Assembly: GCA_964567745.1 (NCBI GenBank)
Contig: CAZMNY010000020.1
Location: 1 to 64,000, forward strand
Length of the DNA stretch: 64,000 nt
DNA from: CAZMNY01 sp964567745
GTDB lineage: Bacteria; Planctomycetota; Planctomycetia; Pirellulales; Pirellulaceae
Direction: 5' to 3'
Each line of letters starts with the position of its first letter. Position 1 is the first letter of the stretch. This document shows, in pieces, positions 36,154 to 44,586 of the stretch. Below the pieces are notes generated by a model. That model ran no database searches, was not told the DNA's origin, and saw only the letters and a program-made list of their open reading frames with translations. The translations under genes were made by a program, and so were the position numbers.

Positions 36154-36770
36154 CCAGAGTTTCACGTCGGACTCATCAATCTCGATCATGGTTTCGATTC
36201 CTACTTTGCGAGAGTCTCCAAGGGGCATCGCAAGAAGATGCGGTCTCGGTCTAAGAAACTCAAGAGCCTCGGCGAACTGACGCTTGAATATCGATCCGAC
36301 TTCGCCTTGCATTCCCTGGACGATTCGCTCAGACAGATCTTCAACATCGAGCACACGGGGTAGAAGGGCAAGTCGGCGACTTCGGTCTTGTCTAACCTGA
36401 GCGTCTTTGAGTTCTATCGTCGGACCGCGGCGGCTCTGTGTGATTTGAATGCCTTGAGGTTAAGCGTGCTTCGGTCTAGCGGCCGCGCCATTGCCTTTGA
36501 ATTTGGGTATGTGGGAAAGCGCGTCTACCAATCGTTGAAAGTCGGGTACGACGAACGATTCGCCGCGTATTCGCCTAGTCAGTTGTTGACCATGGAGTTG
36601 TTGCGTCACTTTCATCGAAGCGGAGAAATCGCCGCGTTTGACACCCCTCGGCGAACTCGCTGACACATCAGAAAAATGGATCGCTCGGTCGCAACTCCGT
36701 GGTCGGTGCCGATTCAAATCGAGCCTGTTCGCCCGACACCGTCGCCGTGGAGCCGTAGACGATTTTGACG
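36154..36770 (+). pseudogene. GNAT/FemAB-like acetyltransferase remnant
   Basis: Frame 1 encodes a recognisable FemAB-like region without its N-terminal half: YFARVSKGHRKKMRSRSKKL, LRQIFNIEHTG, then an in-frame TAG (36361-36363) where relatives have Trp in an SGWKG motif, then KGKSATSVLSNLSVFEFY, FEFGYVGKRVYQSLKVGYDE and SPSQLLTMELLRHF. Near 36640 homology seems to slip to frame 2 (LGELADTSEKWIARSQLRG). Missing N-terminus, nonsense codon and frameshift together make this a pseudogene. No intact gene occupies 36153-36895. Confidence 0.75.
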
Positions 36771-36895
36771 AAGGCGTAATGTCGCGCTCAAACGTGTACC
36801 GGTTTTGGCGATAAAACCGAATGTTTTCAAGCCATGTTGGAATTCTCGGGCTGACTCCCCTCGCCCGTAGGCACCGGGCGGATAACAATACCAGT

Positions 36896-37516
36896 ATGAG
36901 GCTAACTGGACAAACACTGACCGGAAACACGCTGATTGTGCTGGCGAAATTGCTCGCCGGGGCAAGCGTTCGCTGGATTGATTGTCAGCCAGACACGTGC
37001 CAACGCGTCTATTTCGCGAATCACACGAGCCACCTCGACGCGCTCGTTCTCTGGTCGTCATTGCCGCTGGACATTCGTCGACTCACGAGGCCAGTTGCGG
37101 CGAAGGATTATTGGGAGAAAGGACTTGTTCGACAACATATCGCCAGCACGTTCAACGCGTTGCTAATCGATCGGAAGAACATCAAGGTCCACCGCAGTCC
37201 CGTCGAGCAGATGATTCGCGAGATTGGTGATGACCATTCGCTGATTGTCTTTCCCGAAGGGAGCCGGGCGACTGGTGAGGAAATGGGGCAGTTCAAGAGC
37301 GGGCTCTATTATTTGAGCAAGAAGCGGCCCGACCTGGAACTCGTTCCCGTCTTCATCGATAACATGAATCGCGTCTTGCCGCGTGGAGAGATTCTGCCCG
37401 TTCCGTTGCTTAGCTGTATTACTTTCGGGGCGCCGATTTGGCTTGAGGCGGGAGAACTGAAGGCCGATTTTTTGGCCCGAGCTCGCGAGTCCGTTCAGCG
37501 ATTAAGGGATACTTAA
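36896..37516 (+). CDS. plsC: 1-acyl-glycerol-3-phosphate acyltransferase-like protein
   Basis: A 206-residue protein from the ATG at 36896 (the frame is open to 36821, but the added residues look non-coding). It has the acyltransferase boxes: NHTSHLDALVLW (HX4D catalytic), an IDRKN substrate segment, and FPEGSRATG. It puts the second acyl chain on lysophosphatidic acid, giving phosphatidate at the inner membrane. The CdsA gene, which uses phosphatidate, follows 69 bp downstream, so the pair is a phospholipid operon. Family members outside housekeeping synthesis also exist. Confidence 0.83.
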   Translation: MRLTGQTLTGNTLIVLAKLLAGASVRWIDCQPDTCQRVYFANHTSHLDALVLWSSLPLDIRRLTRPVAAKDYWEKGLVRQHIASTFNALLIDRKNIKVHRSPVEQMIREIGDDHSLIVFPEGSRATGEEMGQFKSGLYYLSKKRPDLELVPVFIDNMNRVLPRGEILPVPLLSCITFGAPIWLEAGELKADFLARARESVQRLRDT

Positions 37517-37585
37517 AAAGACCCATTCGTTGCGGTTGAGAATAACTGTCACGTCGATTGAAGATACACGACCCATAGCCCCTCC

Positions 37586-38605
37586 ATGACCAACGCTTTG
37601 TTCTGCACCTCCGAATTGCTCGCGGTTTCGCCTGCCATAAACACGCCGACGTTCATTTTGTTCGGCGTCGTGCTTGGCGTGCTTGCCGGCGGCTACGTGC
37701 TGGGTCTGTTCCTCGGCCGGCAACCGGAGACCTACATCAATCCGGCCATCGTGCGATCGTTCAACGCTCGCGTCCGAGCTTGGTGGTTGATGTACGCGAT
37801 CTTGATCGCAGCGTTCATCTTGGGCTACCACACGACGCTCGTACTGTTTGGCCTCGTTGCGTTTTGGGCGTTGCGCGAGTTCATTACGATGACGCCGACA
37901 CGGCGAGGCGATCATCGCGCACTGTTTTGGGTCTTCTTCATTATTACGCCGATGCAGTTTGTGCTTGTCGGCTTGGGACGCCATTTCTATCACTTCTACA
38001 GTATTGTGATTCCGGTCTACGTCTCGTTGCTTGTGCCAGCTCGAATCGCGATCTCCGGAGACCCCAAGCGATTCCTGGAGCGTTCGGCCAAAATTCAGGC
38101 TGGCCTTTTGATATGCGTCTATGCGTTGAGTTATGCTCCGGCGTTGCTCAATCTTCAGCTCTGCCGAGTCAACGCGCAAAACGTTAAGGTTAGTTGGAAC
38201 GACAACTACGGGCTGCTGTTCTATTTTCTCCTGATGGTTCAACTGGGCGATGTGCTCACCTACGCCTGGGGGAAGCTGTTGGGGCAGCACGTCATCGCAC
38301 CAGCGATCAACGCCAGTCGAACATGGGAGGGGTTCATCGGCGGAGTCGTCAGCACCGCTCTGATCGGCATCGGATTCGCCTGGGCAACTCCATTCAGCTT
38401 GCTCGAGGCAGGCTGTATGTCAGCGGTGATCGCTGTGATGGGGTTTGCCGGCAGCATGACGATGTCGGCCATCAAACGCGACCGCGGCGTGACCGACTAC
38501 GGCACGTTGGTGCAGGGCCACGCGGGGGTGCTGGACCGAATCGACAGCATCTGCTTTGCCGCTCCGGTCTTTTACCACCTCACGTGGACCTTCTTCACGA
38601 TGTAG
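37586..38605 (+). CDS. cdsA: Phosphatidate cytidylyltransferase
   Basis: A 339-residue membrane protein with about eight helices that makes CDP-diacylglycerol from phosphatidate and CTP. The C-terminal signature is present: SAIKRDRGVTDYGTLVQGHA followed by GVLDRIDS, matching the CDP-alcohol cytidylyltransferase pattern. LGDVLTYAWGKLLGQHVIAP and NASRTWEGFIGG are further family marks. It is co-directional with plsC. A REP pair begins 25 bp after its stop. Confidence 0.9.
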   Translation: MTNALFCTSELLAVSPAINTPTFILFGVVLGVLAGGYVLGLFLGRQPETYINPAIVRSFNARVRAWWLMYAILIAAFILGYHTTLVLFGLVAFWALREFITMTPTRRGDHRALFWVFFIITPMQFVLVGLGRHFYHFYSIVIPVYVSLLVPARIAISGDPKRFLERSAKIQAGLLICVYALSYAPALLNLQLCRVNAQNVKVSWNDNYGLLFYFLLMVQLGDVLTYAWGKLLGQHVIAPAINASRTWEGFIGGVVSTALIGIGFAWATPFSLLEAGCMSAVIAVMGFAGSMTMSAIKRDRGVTDYGTLVQGHAGVLDRIDSICFAAPVFYHLTWTFFTM

Positions 38606-38629
38606 GCGCTATTCGCCGTCGTCTTTATG

Positions 38630-38755
38630 GTAGCCGGCCAGAAGTCGGGCGAAGCCCGAGAGACGTATCCATCGCAGGGAAACGCAACTCGTCAAAAAAC
38701 GCCTGAGCTCTGGCGAGCCCAGCTACGGCGTTCTCGCGCAGCTCCATGCAGCGGT
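38630..38755. repeat. REP pair (BIME) with GTAG/CTAC feet
   Basis: GTAGCCGGCCAGAAGTCGGG begins at 38630 and an inverted partner, CGCCTGAGCTCTGGCGAGCC then CAGCTAC, ends its foot at 38722-38725. The flanking CTCGCGCAGCTCCATGCA matches the linker of the 44.1-kb array in reverse. Same family as at 44.1 and 47.6 kb. Confidence 0.8.
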
Positions 38756-38769
38756 TTATTGATTCAGTG

Positions 38770-40341
38770 CTACTTCGTTGCGACAGGCGGGATGTCGAAC
38801 ATGCCGCCCCCGCCTCCACCATGGGCCCCGACTGTGGGCGTCATTCCAAATCGAAAGAGCCCCAGCTCGACGAGGAGTTTCTTGATCTCGTGATGGTTCT
38901 GGCGATTGGCTTTAATGACCAAGGTCGAGCCGACTGCCTCGGCCGCCGCCCCCTCCGCATTCCAATCTTGATTCGGCAGCAGAATTCGCAGTTTCAGCAA
39001 GAGTCCATTCGCCACCTCGGGATCGAGAGGAACTCGAGCTTCCGTTGGAACGATGGCTGGAGCGAACAGCCGATAGACTCGGCGGACCATTGCCTTGGGG
39101 TCCGACTTCGGTTGAACGCTCTGCTTGCGCAAAGTTGTCAACAGATCGGCGATCTGATCGTGTTTCTCGTCAAGTTGCGAGATGACCAAGATTCCGGGGG
39201 ATAGGACGTCAAGTGTTCCGGGACCGCCAACGTCTTCCCATGATTCGGGCGAAATGCTGGAGGTGATCACGTCGATTATTCGATCGTACTGAAGGCCTTT
39301 CTCGAATCCCTCGGCCTGCGACAAATCGCCGATGGGGTAGAAGTGAACGCCGAGCGCTGCTTCGGCGACTTCCGGCGTCGTGATTTGAAGCGTCTCGTCG
39401 CGGATGATGTACACCAACCCAATTGGGTCGAGTGAACGTCGCAAGACATCTTGAAATCGACCGGACTTTGCGTTGAGTGTTATCGGCGTGTCGGGACTGA
39501 TGCCGATTTCGTCCAGGCCACGTCGATCAAACGTAATGGGGATGTTGGAAAACTGAGCGAAAAAATCGGATGCGTCGGAAAGCGGCGTCTCCACGAAATC
39601 GGCATTCATTTCGTTATCCAAAGCGGCTCGGATCTTGGCGCTGGCCGCCGATGCGTTCATCGACGCATAAGCTGTCGGAAACTTGCCATCGTTCTTCTTG
39701 AGCTCGGCGATCACTAGGCGGTACGTCGAAAGAAACCTATCGATGTCTCGATGTCCCTGCGTCGTCTGAGAAACGACGATGTTTCCGAGCACGCCTTCAA
39801 CCGTACAAGGTCCGCCAACCGTATCCCACGTCTCGCGTTGAACTGCGTTTTCAATCACTTCAACCAGCGAGTCATAGTCGAATCCGCCCGTTTGGGGATC
39901 GTCTTGAAGCAGGTCCGAAACGGCGTAGACGCGATTGACGAGCTGCGACTCAGCCGTTTCCAGCGACGTTATCTGCAAAGTGCCATTTCGAATCGTATAT
40001 GTGAGGGCAAGGTCTCGCAGCATGAGCCGCAATGCGGATCGTAACGTGATGCCCTTCAAATGGATCGTGATCGGCGTGTCGGTTCCGATGCCAATGTCGT
40101 CAAGCGATCGCGAGTTAATGTCAACTTCGATCGAGTGCAGTTGACTTAAGAAGTCAGCGACGTCGGAAAGTGGCGATTCGATGAATTCCATCGTCGTCTT
40201 TTCGTCGAGCGCTTTCTTGATCTTCGCGGCTATCGCAGCGTCGGTATGCCGCGCGGCAATCGGTTGCTGGGCCAGCGTTGAGCCGACGATCAGCCCGCAA
40301 ATACCGACAATTAATAGTGTTTGAGCGATTCTCTTGAGCAT
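38770..40341 (-). CDS. Secreted protein with two STN/secretin-N-like repeats
   Basis: 523 residues from the ATG at 40341; the frame runs to 40629, but GAGGAG lies before this ATG and a clear signal peptide begins here (cleavage near STLAQQ, residue 24). Two homologous blocks, about residues 38-130 and 234-330, share the pattern IESPLSDVADFLSQLHSIEV with DTPITIHLKGITLRSALRLM and YTIRNGTLQITS. This is the secretin/TonB short N-terminal type of fold. No secretin pore or TonB-dependent barrel follows; the tail ends in a glycine run. Probably periplasmic; function unknown. A convergent REP pair lies at its 3-prime end. Confidence 0.65.
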   Translation of the reverse strand: MLKRIAQTLLIVGICGLIVGSTLAQQPIAARHTDAAIAAKIKKALDEKTTMEFIESPLSDVADFLSQLHSIEVDINSRSLDDIGIGTDTPITIHLKGITLRSALRLMLRDLALTYTIRNGTLQITSLETAESQLVNRVYAVSDLLQDDPQTGGFDYDSLVEVIENAVQRETWDTVGGPCTVEGVLGNIVVSQTTQGHRDIDRFLSTYRLVIAELKKNDGKFPTAYASMNASAASAKIRAALDNEMNADFVETPLSDASDFFAQFSNIPITFDRRGLDEIGISPDTPITLNAKSGRFQDVLRRSLDPIGLVYIIRDETLQITTPEVAEAALGVHFYPIGDLSQAEGFEKGLQYDRIIDVITSSISPESWEDVGGPGTLDVLSPGILVISQLDEKHDQIADLLTTLRKQSVQPKSDPKAMVRRVYRLFAPAIVPTEARVPLDPEVANGLLLKLRILLPNQDWNAEGAAAEAVGSTLVIKANRQNHHEIKKLLVELGLFRFGMTPTVGAHGGGGGGMFDIPPVATK

Positions 40342-40532
40342 TGCCAGCTCCTCGTGCAAGTTCCGGCCAGGACGCCTAGATTTGATCCCAGGCGTCATCA
40401 TAGTAATGTTGAGGTACGGTCGACAAGAAAAAGAGCCCGAAACCGTTGATCCAGTTGAAAACGTAGCATGCGGCGCACGCCCCAGTTGCCCGCTTGACCG
40501 CCGCTGTGTGAGTCGGAAAATGTACGGTTCCA

Positions 40533-41324
40533 ATGAACTCGCTTTTGCAGAATAAATCGATCTTGATCGCAGGCGGCACCACAGGGCTCGGGCTCGCCGC
40601 CGCTCAAGCCTGCTCTCGCGCGGGGGCATCAGTCACACTGCTGAGTCGCAGCGAGGACAATTGTCGGCAAGCATCGAACTCGCTGGCAGGCCCGAGTTCG
40701 TGGCTCGCAGCCGACGCTTGCGAGCCGGGCGTCGCCGAACAGGCGATCCAAAAAGCCATCGACGAATTCGGCTGCCTCGATGGACTGTGCCATGTGGCGG
40801 GAGGAAGCGGTCGAAGCGCGGGCGACGGACCGCTGCACGAGCTAACGGATGACGGCTGGCAGTTCACGTTGCGCTGGAATCTCGATTCCGTGTTTCGTTC
40901 CAATCGAGCCGCGACGCAATACTGGCTTGAACACGAACGCCCCGGAAGCGTTGTCAACATCGGCTCCGTGCTCGCCAATCGTCCGGCGCCCGAGTTCTTT
41001 GCGACTCACGCCTACGCGACGGCGAAAGCCGGATTGCTCGGGTTGTCTCAATCGGCTGCCGCCAAGTATGCGCCGGCCCATATTCGATTTAACGTGGTGG
41101 CCCCTGCCCTTGTGGAGACGCCGATGTCGAAGCGAGCGTGTGGCGACCCGTCGATCATGCGTTACGTTGACGCTCGGCAACCGATGGGAGGGCTGACGCA
41201 ACCCGATGACGTTTCCGGCGCCATTGTCTTCTTGCTGTCCGATCAAGCTCGAGCCGTCACGGGGCAAGAACTTAAAGTCGATGCGGGGTGGAGCGTCTCG
41301 GACGCATTTCCCTCAACGGAGTGA
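40533..41324 (+). CDS. SDR family oxidoreductase
   Basis: A 263-residue short-chain dehydrogenase. Cofactor motif ILIAGGTTGLGLAAAQACSRAG, the NAG-equivalent HVAGGSG, catalytic Ser in NIGSVLAN, and YATAK (Tyr-x-x-x-Lys). The C-terminal GQELKVDAGWSVSD is typical of classical SDRs. It oxidises or reduces a hydroxyl/keto group with NAD(P); the substrate is unknown. First gene of a four-gene block with a SIS sugar isomerase, a MetE-like protein and a metallo-beta-lactamase-fold hydrolase, so a sugar-derived compound is plausible. Divergent from the STN-like gene. Confidence 0.87.
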   Translation: MNSLLQNKSILIAGGTTGLGLAAAQACSRAGASVTLLSRSEDNCRQASNSLAGPSSWLAADACEPGVAEQAIQKAIDEFGCLDGLCHVAGGSGRSAGDGPLHELTDDGWQFTLRWNLDSVFRSNRAATQYWLEHERPGSVVNIGSVLANRPAPEFFATHAYATAKAGLLGLSQSAAAKYAPAHIRFNVVAPALVETPMSKRACGDPSIMRYVDARQPMGGLTQPDDVSGAIVFLLSDQARAVTGQELKVDAGWSVSDAFPSTE

Positions 41325-41385
41325 ATGCGACCCGACAACCGTCCAAGAGACGGGATTCGCCGGAAAGGCAAACAGGTAACACGCA

Positions 41386-42180
41386 ATGAACGGCTCGCCC
41401 ACGGAACAGTGGATTGAGAAATGTCGAGGCCTAGTCGATGTTGTCTCGACTCAAACCGAATTGATCGGAGAAGCGGCGGACTGGTTTGCCGAGTCGATCT
41501 TGAACGGCGGGCTCGTGCACATGTTTGGCGCGGGACATAGCCGAATTTTGGTCGAAGAAATGTGGCCTCGATATGGATCCTTTCCCGGCTTCCATCCGAT
41601 CGTCGAGCTCTCGCTCACATTTCACAATCAAGTCGTCGGCGCCAACGGACAACGTCAGGCGATGTTCCTCGAGAACCGGGCCGGATTGGCCGAGAGGATC
41701 TTACGCAACTTTGACATTACGACATCCGACACGGCGCTTGTCGTCTCTTCCAGCGGATGCAATGTCGTCCCAATCGAAATGGCGGAAGGATTTCGGCGAA
41801 GAGGATTGAAGGTCGTCGCGATCGTCAGCCGCGCGCACAGCGAGGCGAGCACGAGCCGTCATGAATCGGGGCAGAAGCTCACCGATCACGCGGATCTGGT
41901 GCTCGACACCGGCGCGCCGGTCGGTGATGCCATGGTCGCAATCGATGGCTTGCCAACTCCCGTATCACCTGGCTCAACCGTCGGCGGCTGCCTCTTGATC
42001 AACGCGATAAAGGCAGAAGTCGCATCGAGACTGACCGCGGCCGGCGAACCGCCCAAAGTGCTGACCGCATCGGCCGTCGCAGGACCCGAGGCCGCCGCCG
42101 AATTGTTTGAGTCTGCCTATGACGAACACGCTCGGCGAATCGCGCGACTCTACGCCAACTTGGGTCGTGAAAAACAATAA
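41386..42180 (+). CDS. SIS-domain sugar isomerase-like protein
   Basis: A 264-residue protein with a SIS (sugar isomerase) fold: HMFGAGHSRILVEEMWPRYG near residue 45 and TALVVSSSGCNVVPIEMAEG near 125, which binds the phosphate of a sugar phosphate, followed by VVAIVSRAHSEASTSRHESG. It matches the uncharacterised sugar isomerase (UPF0309-like) group. Likely substrate is a phosphosugar or amino-sugar phosphate. It is followed 18 bp later by the MetE-like gene. Confidence 0.83.
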   Translation: MNGSPTEQWIEKCRGLVDVVSTQTELIGEAADWFAESILNGGLVHMFGAGHSRILVEEMWPRYGSFPGFHPIVELSLTFHNQVVGANGQRQAMFLENRAGLAERILRNFDITTSDTALVVSSSGCNVVPIEMAEGFRRRGLKVVAIVSRAHSEASTSRHESGQKLTDHADLVLDTGAPVGDAMVAIDGLPTPVSPGSTVGGCLLINAIKAEVASRLTAAGEPPKVLTASAVAGPEAAAELFESAYDEHARRIARLYANLGREKQ

Positions 42181-42198
42181 CAACAAGGACGAACGTCC

Positions 42199-43248
42199 AT
42201 GCAGCCTCATCCGCTTAGAACCACTGTTATCGGAAGTTATCCGTTTCCCAGTTGGCTGGAATTCGCATCGGCCAACCTCGACCAATTCGGTTCGAACGAC
42301 ATTAGCGAACTGCAGGACGACGCGGTTGTCGCCGCCCTTCACGATCAGGTCTCTGCGGGACTCGACGTCGTCACCGACGGCGAACAAACTCGACTCGATT
42401 TCAATCTTTCATTCTACGGCTACCTGACCGGTGTCGATCTCGAATCGAAGTCGCCGCGCTGCTACGGTCCTCCCGCGCACGATCAACGTGGCAAGCACGC
42501 CATCGTCGCCGATTTGGACGCTCCGCAAGGACTTGGCACCGTCGAGGAATTCGAACGGCTCAAACGGTTGGATGGCGATTGCGATGCGACGCTGAAGGCG
42601 AGCGTGCCGGGGCCCTACACCATGAGCGGCCGGTTGATTCCGAATCGACAGTATGCGGATCGGTACGCAGTGACTGAGGCTCTTCTGCCGCTGATTCGCG
42701 AGGAGCTTGAGGCGCTAGTCGAAGCGGGGTGCGAAGAGATCACCGTCGATGAGCCGTCAATGAGTTGCTACGCGTATCGCGAAGACCGGGCGAGGCTGGT
42801 TGATATCTTCAATCGTACTGTGGAACCCATTGTCGGTCGGTGCCGGCTTTCAACTCACTTGTGCTTCGGCAACTTTAAGGGCCGCGCCGTCGGTCCGAGA
42901 CGATACGAGCCGATGTTTCCGGACTTTCTGAACATGAAGGTCGACGAATTCCACCTGGAAATGGCCAGCCGCGAATTCTCGGAGATTGAAGTCATTGGCG
43001 AAGTCGCCAAGCACGCCGATGTCGCCGTTGGAATTGTCGACGTCAAAAGCTACTACATTGAAACGGTGGACGATGTGGCCGATCGAGTGCGCTTGTGCTT
43101 ACAACATGCCCCGCCCGAACGGCTCGCCTTCGCTCCGGATTGCGGGCTGAGTCAGACTGCGCGATGGGCCGCCAAGCAAAAGCTAGCCAACATGGTCGGC
43201 GGTGTTGAGATGGTCCGCAGCGAAGTGTTGGGGGAATCGAGTCAATGA
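42199..43248 (+). CDS. Cobalamin-independent methionine synthase-like protein (MetE C-domain only)
   Basis: A 349-residue protein matching the catalytic (C-terminal) barrel of MetE, with no N-terminal domain. Features: TTVIGSYPFPSWLEFA at the start, VVTDGEQTRLDFN, EITVDEPSMS, and zinc ligands in THLCFGN (His-x-Cys) and the late FAPDCGLSQT (Cys). Full MetE is ~750 residues; these short forms often act as core methyltransferases or in unrelated demethylation or C-S lyase-type steps. AAGGACG is upstream of the ATG. Its stop overlaps the next start (ATGA). Confidence 0.85.
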   Translation: MQPHPLRTTVIGSYPFPSWLEFASANLDQFGSNDISELQDDAVVAALHDQVSAGLDVVTDGEQTRLDFNLSFYGYLTGVDLESKSPRCYGPPAHDQRGKHAIVADLDAPQGLGTVEEFERLKRLDGDCDATLKASVPGPYTMSGRLIPNRQYADRYAVTEALLPLIREELEALVEAGCEEITVDEPSMSCYAYREDRARLVDIFNRTVEPIVGRCRLSTHLCFGNFKGRAVGPRRYEPMFPDFLNMKVDEFHLEMASREFSEIEVIGEVAKHADVAVGIVDVKSYYIETVDDVADRVRLCLQHAPPERLAFAPDCGLSQTARWAAKQKLANMVGGVEMVRSEVLGESSQ

Positions 43249-44102
43249 TCGAACCGGCGCAAAGCGATGATGAACTGCTTGCCGACATTCGGACCGGCAA
43301 TCCGGATGGCGACGGACTACGAGTTTGGTGGCTCGGGCAAAGCGGATTTCTACTGCAATGGAACGGTTCGCACTTGCTCTTCGACCCTTACCTTTCGGAG
43401 TCGTTGACGAAAAAGTACGCCGATACGGATAAGCCTCACGTGAGGATGACCAAACGGCCAATTGATCCGCAGCAACTCGACATGATCGATGTGATTACGT
43501 CGAGCCATAATCATACGGACCATCTCGACGCCGAGACCCTTCAGCCATTGCTCCGCTCTAATCCACAGGCCGCCATGGTCGTTCCTGCCGCCAACCGCGA
43601 CTTTGCCGCTGAGCGGCTTGGCCAACCCGCGTCGACTCTGACCGTTTTGGACGCCGCCGAGTCGACGAGTGTGAAGGGCTTTCAATTACACGCCGTTCCA
43701 GCCGCCCATGAACAGCTTGATCGGAACGAACAAGGGCAGTTTCGTTACGTTGGGTATGTCGTCGAGTTCGGACCGTGGACGGTGTATCACAGTGGCGACA
43801 CGATTCGATACGACGGTATGGACGAGATCCTCAGGCGATGGCAAATCGATATCGCCTTTCTTCCCATCAATGGAAGTTTGCCTGAGCGGCGAGTTTCAGG
43901 AAACCTCTGGGGCCGAGAGGCCGCTGAACTGGCGAAGGACATCGGCGCCAAGCTGACGATTCCGTGCCACTACGAGATGTTTCAGTTCAACACCGTTTCG
44001 ACCGACGAATTTCGAACTGCTGCCGACGAGCTAGGAATACGTGTTGCTGTCCTGCAATGCGGTGAGCGATTCGACGCCCCCTTGAACGAAAAGACGCCGT
44101 AG
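43245..44102 (+). CDS. Metallo-beta-lactamase-fold hydrolase (UlaG-like)
   Basis: A 285-residue MBL-fold enzyme. The HxHxDH metal motif is SHNHTDHLD; WWLGQSGFLLQWNG and FDPYLSE resemble UlaG-type L-ascorbate-6-phosphate lactonases, and VYHSGDTIRYDGM and TIPCHYEMFQFN supply later ligands. A lactonase or phosphodiester hydrolase acting on a sugar acid is plausible with the SIS and SDR neighbours. Translation is coupled to the MetE-like gene. The TAG stop (44100-44102) is the last three bases of a REP GTAG foot, so the C-terminus may have been altered by REP insertion. Confidence 0.83.
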   Translation: MIEPAQSDDELLADIRTGNPDGDGLRVWWLGQSGFLLQWNGSHLLFDPYLSESLTKKYADTDKPHVRMTKRPIDPQQLDMIDVITSSHNHTDHLDAETLQPLLRSNPQAAMVVPAANRDFAAERLGQPASTLTVLDAAESTSVKGFQLHAVPAAHEQLDRNEQGQFRYVGYVVEFGPWTVYHSGDTIRYDGMDEILRRWQIDIAFLPINGSLPERRVSGNLWGREAAELAKDIGAKLTIPCHYEMFQFNTVSTDEFRTAADELGIRVAVLQCGERFDAPLNEKTP

Positions 44103-44503
44103 CAGGGCTCGCCAGAGCTCAGGCGTTTTCATGGCATGTCGAGTTTCGTGTGATGGCTAGGCGACTCGGGCTTCGCCCGACTTCTGGCGAAGCCGGCTAC
44201 GACGATGGCAGCGCGCCGGGCGGTTGCATGGAGCTCCGCGAGAACTCCGTAGCAGGGCTCGCCAGAGCTCAGGCGTTTTCATGGCATGTCGAGTTTCGTG
44301 TGATGGCTAGGCGACTCGGGCTTCGCCCGACTTCTGGCGAAGCCGGCTACGACGATGGCAGCGCGCCGGGCGGTTGCATGGAGCTCCGCGAGAACTCCGT
44401 AGCAGGGCTCGCCAGAGCTCAGGCGTTTTCATGGCATGTCGAGTTTCGTGTGATGGCTAGGCTACTCGGGCTTCGCCCGACTTCTGGCGAAGCCGGCTAC
44501 GTC
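44099..44503. repeat. Tandem array of 150-bp BIME units (two full, one partial)
   Basis: Units start at 44099, 44249 and 44399. Each has GTAGCAGGGCTCGCCAGAGC with TCAGGCG, then an inverted relative ending CCGGCTAC (44200, 44350, 44500), and a 48-bp linker; the third stops after CTAC. CGGGCTTCGCCCG forms a strong hairpin in each. Units 1 and 2 are nearly identical, so the duplication is recent. The frame is open through the array because 150 is a multiple of 3, but this is not a gene. Confidence 0.9.
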
Positions 44504-44510
44504 GACGCGC

Positions 44511-44549
44511 AAAAAGAAAGTTCGGCAACCCAACGGGCACCGAACTTTT
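44511..44549 (-). terminator. Rho-independent terminator
   Basis: AAAGTTCGG (44517-44525) pairs with CCGAACTTT (44540-44548), with a nested CCC/GGG in the loop. On the minus strand the stem is followed by CTTTTT. It lies about 40 bp after the end of the M56-protein frame and should end that transcript. Confidence 0.8.
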
Positions 44550-44586
44550 CTGACGATTTGAATTTCACAGCAGTGAAGTTCTGGTT

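Noticed and set aside
36136..36354. Minus-strand frame of 72 codons after the GT4 gene
   Set aside because: It is the antisense of the FemAB-like remnant, which has clear homology on the plus strand.
44099..44503. Repeat array as a CRISPR
   Set aside because: Units are 150 bp, almost identical throughout, and lack the repeat-spacer pattern; no cas genes nearby.
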